Below, in pieces: positions 63,551 to 64,000 of a DNA stretch of 64,000 bases. The DNA is from an uncultured Synechococcus sp. (lineage in GTDB: Bacteria; Cyanobacteriota; Cyanobacteriia; PCC-6307; Cyanobiaceae). Position 1 is the stretch's first letter. Every line of letters starts with the position of its first letter. The translations under genes were made by a program, and so were the position numbers. A model generated the notes under the pieces. It ran no database searches. It was not told the origin of the DNA and saw nothing but the letters and a program-made list of their open reading frames with translations. The stretch covers positions 62,001-126,000 of the forward strand of contig CAJXPL010000002.1 in assembly GCA_913057985.1 (NCBI GenBank), written 5' to 3'.

Positions 63551-63952
63551 ATGAATGCGATACAGATCAGCTGGGTCTTGGCCGCAGAAGACAGCGCCAG
63601 ATTGGCGACGTTCTACAGCGAGCTGTTTCAAGCCACGTTGAAGCCTGGGCTGGCGGAGCACCACTGCATCGTTCAGTTCAGCGATGGCACCCAGCTGGAG
63701 ATCTACAGGCCCTCACGCCGGCGCTCTTTTCCAGCCCGAGGGCGAGCGCTGGCGCCCTGCTTGCGGCTCTCCCCATCGCAGCAACCCCTGCCTGAACTGC
63801 AACGGCTGCTCAGCAACGCCCTGCAGCTTGGTGGATCGCTCCTCGAGGAGGCGCGGCTTGAGCCCTTTGGTGCAGAGGCCTGGATCCACGATCCGGAGGG
63901 CAACCCCGTGTTGCTCCTGGCTCCACTGGCTTCTGTTGCTCCGATGTCATGA
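63551..63952 (+). CDS. VOC-superfamily protein
   Basis: 133 residues, one vicinal-oxygen-chelate domain: VLAAEDSARLATFYSELFQA starts the first half, and WIHDPEGNPVLLLAP ends the second. Such proteins include glyoxalases, dioxygenases and resistance proteins. The ATG at 63551 is chosen over a frame open to 63485. Its stop overlaps the next gene's ATG as ATGA. Confidence 0.78.
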   Translation: MNAIQISWVLAAEDSARLATFYSELFQATLKPGLAEHHCIVQFSDGTQLEIYRPSRRRSFPARGRALAPCLRLSPSQQPLPELQRLLSNALQLGGSLLEEARLEPFGAEAWIHDPEGNPVLLLAPLASVAPMS

Positions 63953-64000
63953 CTCTCTCCAGCCTCGAGGCCTGCAGTTCTTGCACAACCTGCGACTTGG
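63949..64000 (+). CDS. Cys-rich protein start (cut by window end)
   Basis: Only 17 codons: MTLSSLEACSSCTTCDL. Two CxxC steps (CSSCTTC) suggest a metal or Fe-S site. The ATG overlaps the VOC stop. The family cannot be told from this. Confidence 0.5.
   Translation, partial: MTLSSLEACSSCTTCDL

Overview
The window comes from a marine picocyanobacterium, most likely a Synechococcus of the high-G+C marine group. The support is a ChlP geranylgeranyl reductase, ferredoxin-type sulfite reductase, CcsA, a B12-dependent class II ribonucleotide reductase (NrdJ), CPP1-like and VTE6-like proteins, a GlpX-type Calvin-cycle bisphosphatase, and compact operons with many 1-4 base start/stop overlaps and non-ATG starts. 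This is inferred from gene content and order; no rRNA is present.

Layout. 1-2416: end of a DevBCA-type exporter. 2453-3632: a tiny basic protein, a terminator and a family 2 glycosyltransferase. 3762-8838: rpsB, tsf, an unknown helical protein and recG. 8859-16088: D-Ala-D-Ala dipeptidase, sulfite reductase (minus), glyS, a small membrane protein, chlP (minus) and a VanY-like peptidase. 16085-20838: U32 peptidase, typA, DUF309. 20874-24164: LptA-like, LptB and LptF/G lipopolysaccharide export genes, then ccsA. 24196-25990: a gene-poor stretch with a secreted His-rich protein and a 42-residue membrane peptide not previously obvious because of its size. 26044-33821: a carbon-metabolism block (rpe, glpX, hemA, glgC, gnd, pgl, CIA30-like). 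33833-38963: ilvD, a UPRT-like gene with a changed PRPP loop, a pentapeptide protein, a His-rich CobW GTPase and an EamA transporter.

38970-41558 is an AT-richer scar of a mobile element: a frameshifted C-terminal piece of a large serine recombinase, a translationally coupled HNH-like gene broken by an in-frame TAG, and a small secreted protein. 41646-46895 holds a POR-like SDR with a beta-propeller-like partner, a LOG family gene, another SDR, a HIT protein and small regulator-like proteins. 47254-49729: tRNA-Ser(UGA), a 28-bp perfect palindrome and nrdJ. 49851-58386: methyltransferase, prfC, CPP1-like, hslO, an ECF-type ATPase, DUF3531, rsmE, a VTE6-like protein, a short sigma factor and a free-standing PCP_red domain. 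58441-63464: an aspartate-type aminotransferase followed by phnD-phnC-phnE(fused)-GDSL hydrolase in one minus-strand run. The window ends with a VOC protein and the first codons of a Cys-rich gene.

I did not find CRISPR arrays, intact insertion sequences or an intact defence locus. The most unusual items are the decayed recombinase/HNH element, the two-domain PhnE operon lacking a nearby C-P bond cleaving enzyme, the altered UPRT homologue, the palindrome in front of tRNA-Ser, and the small genes hidden in the gene-poor areas.
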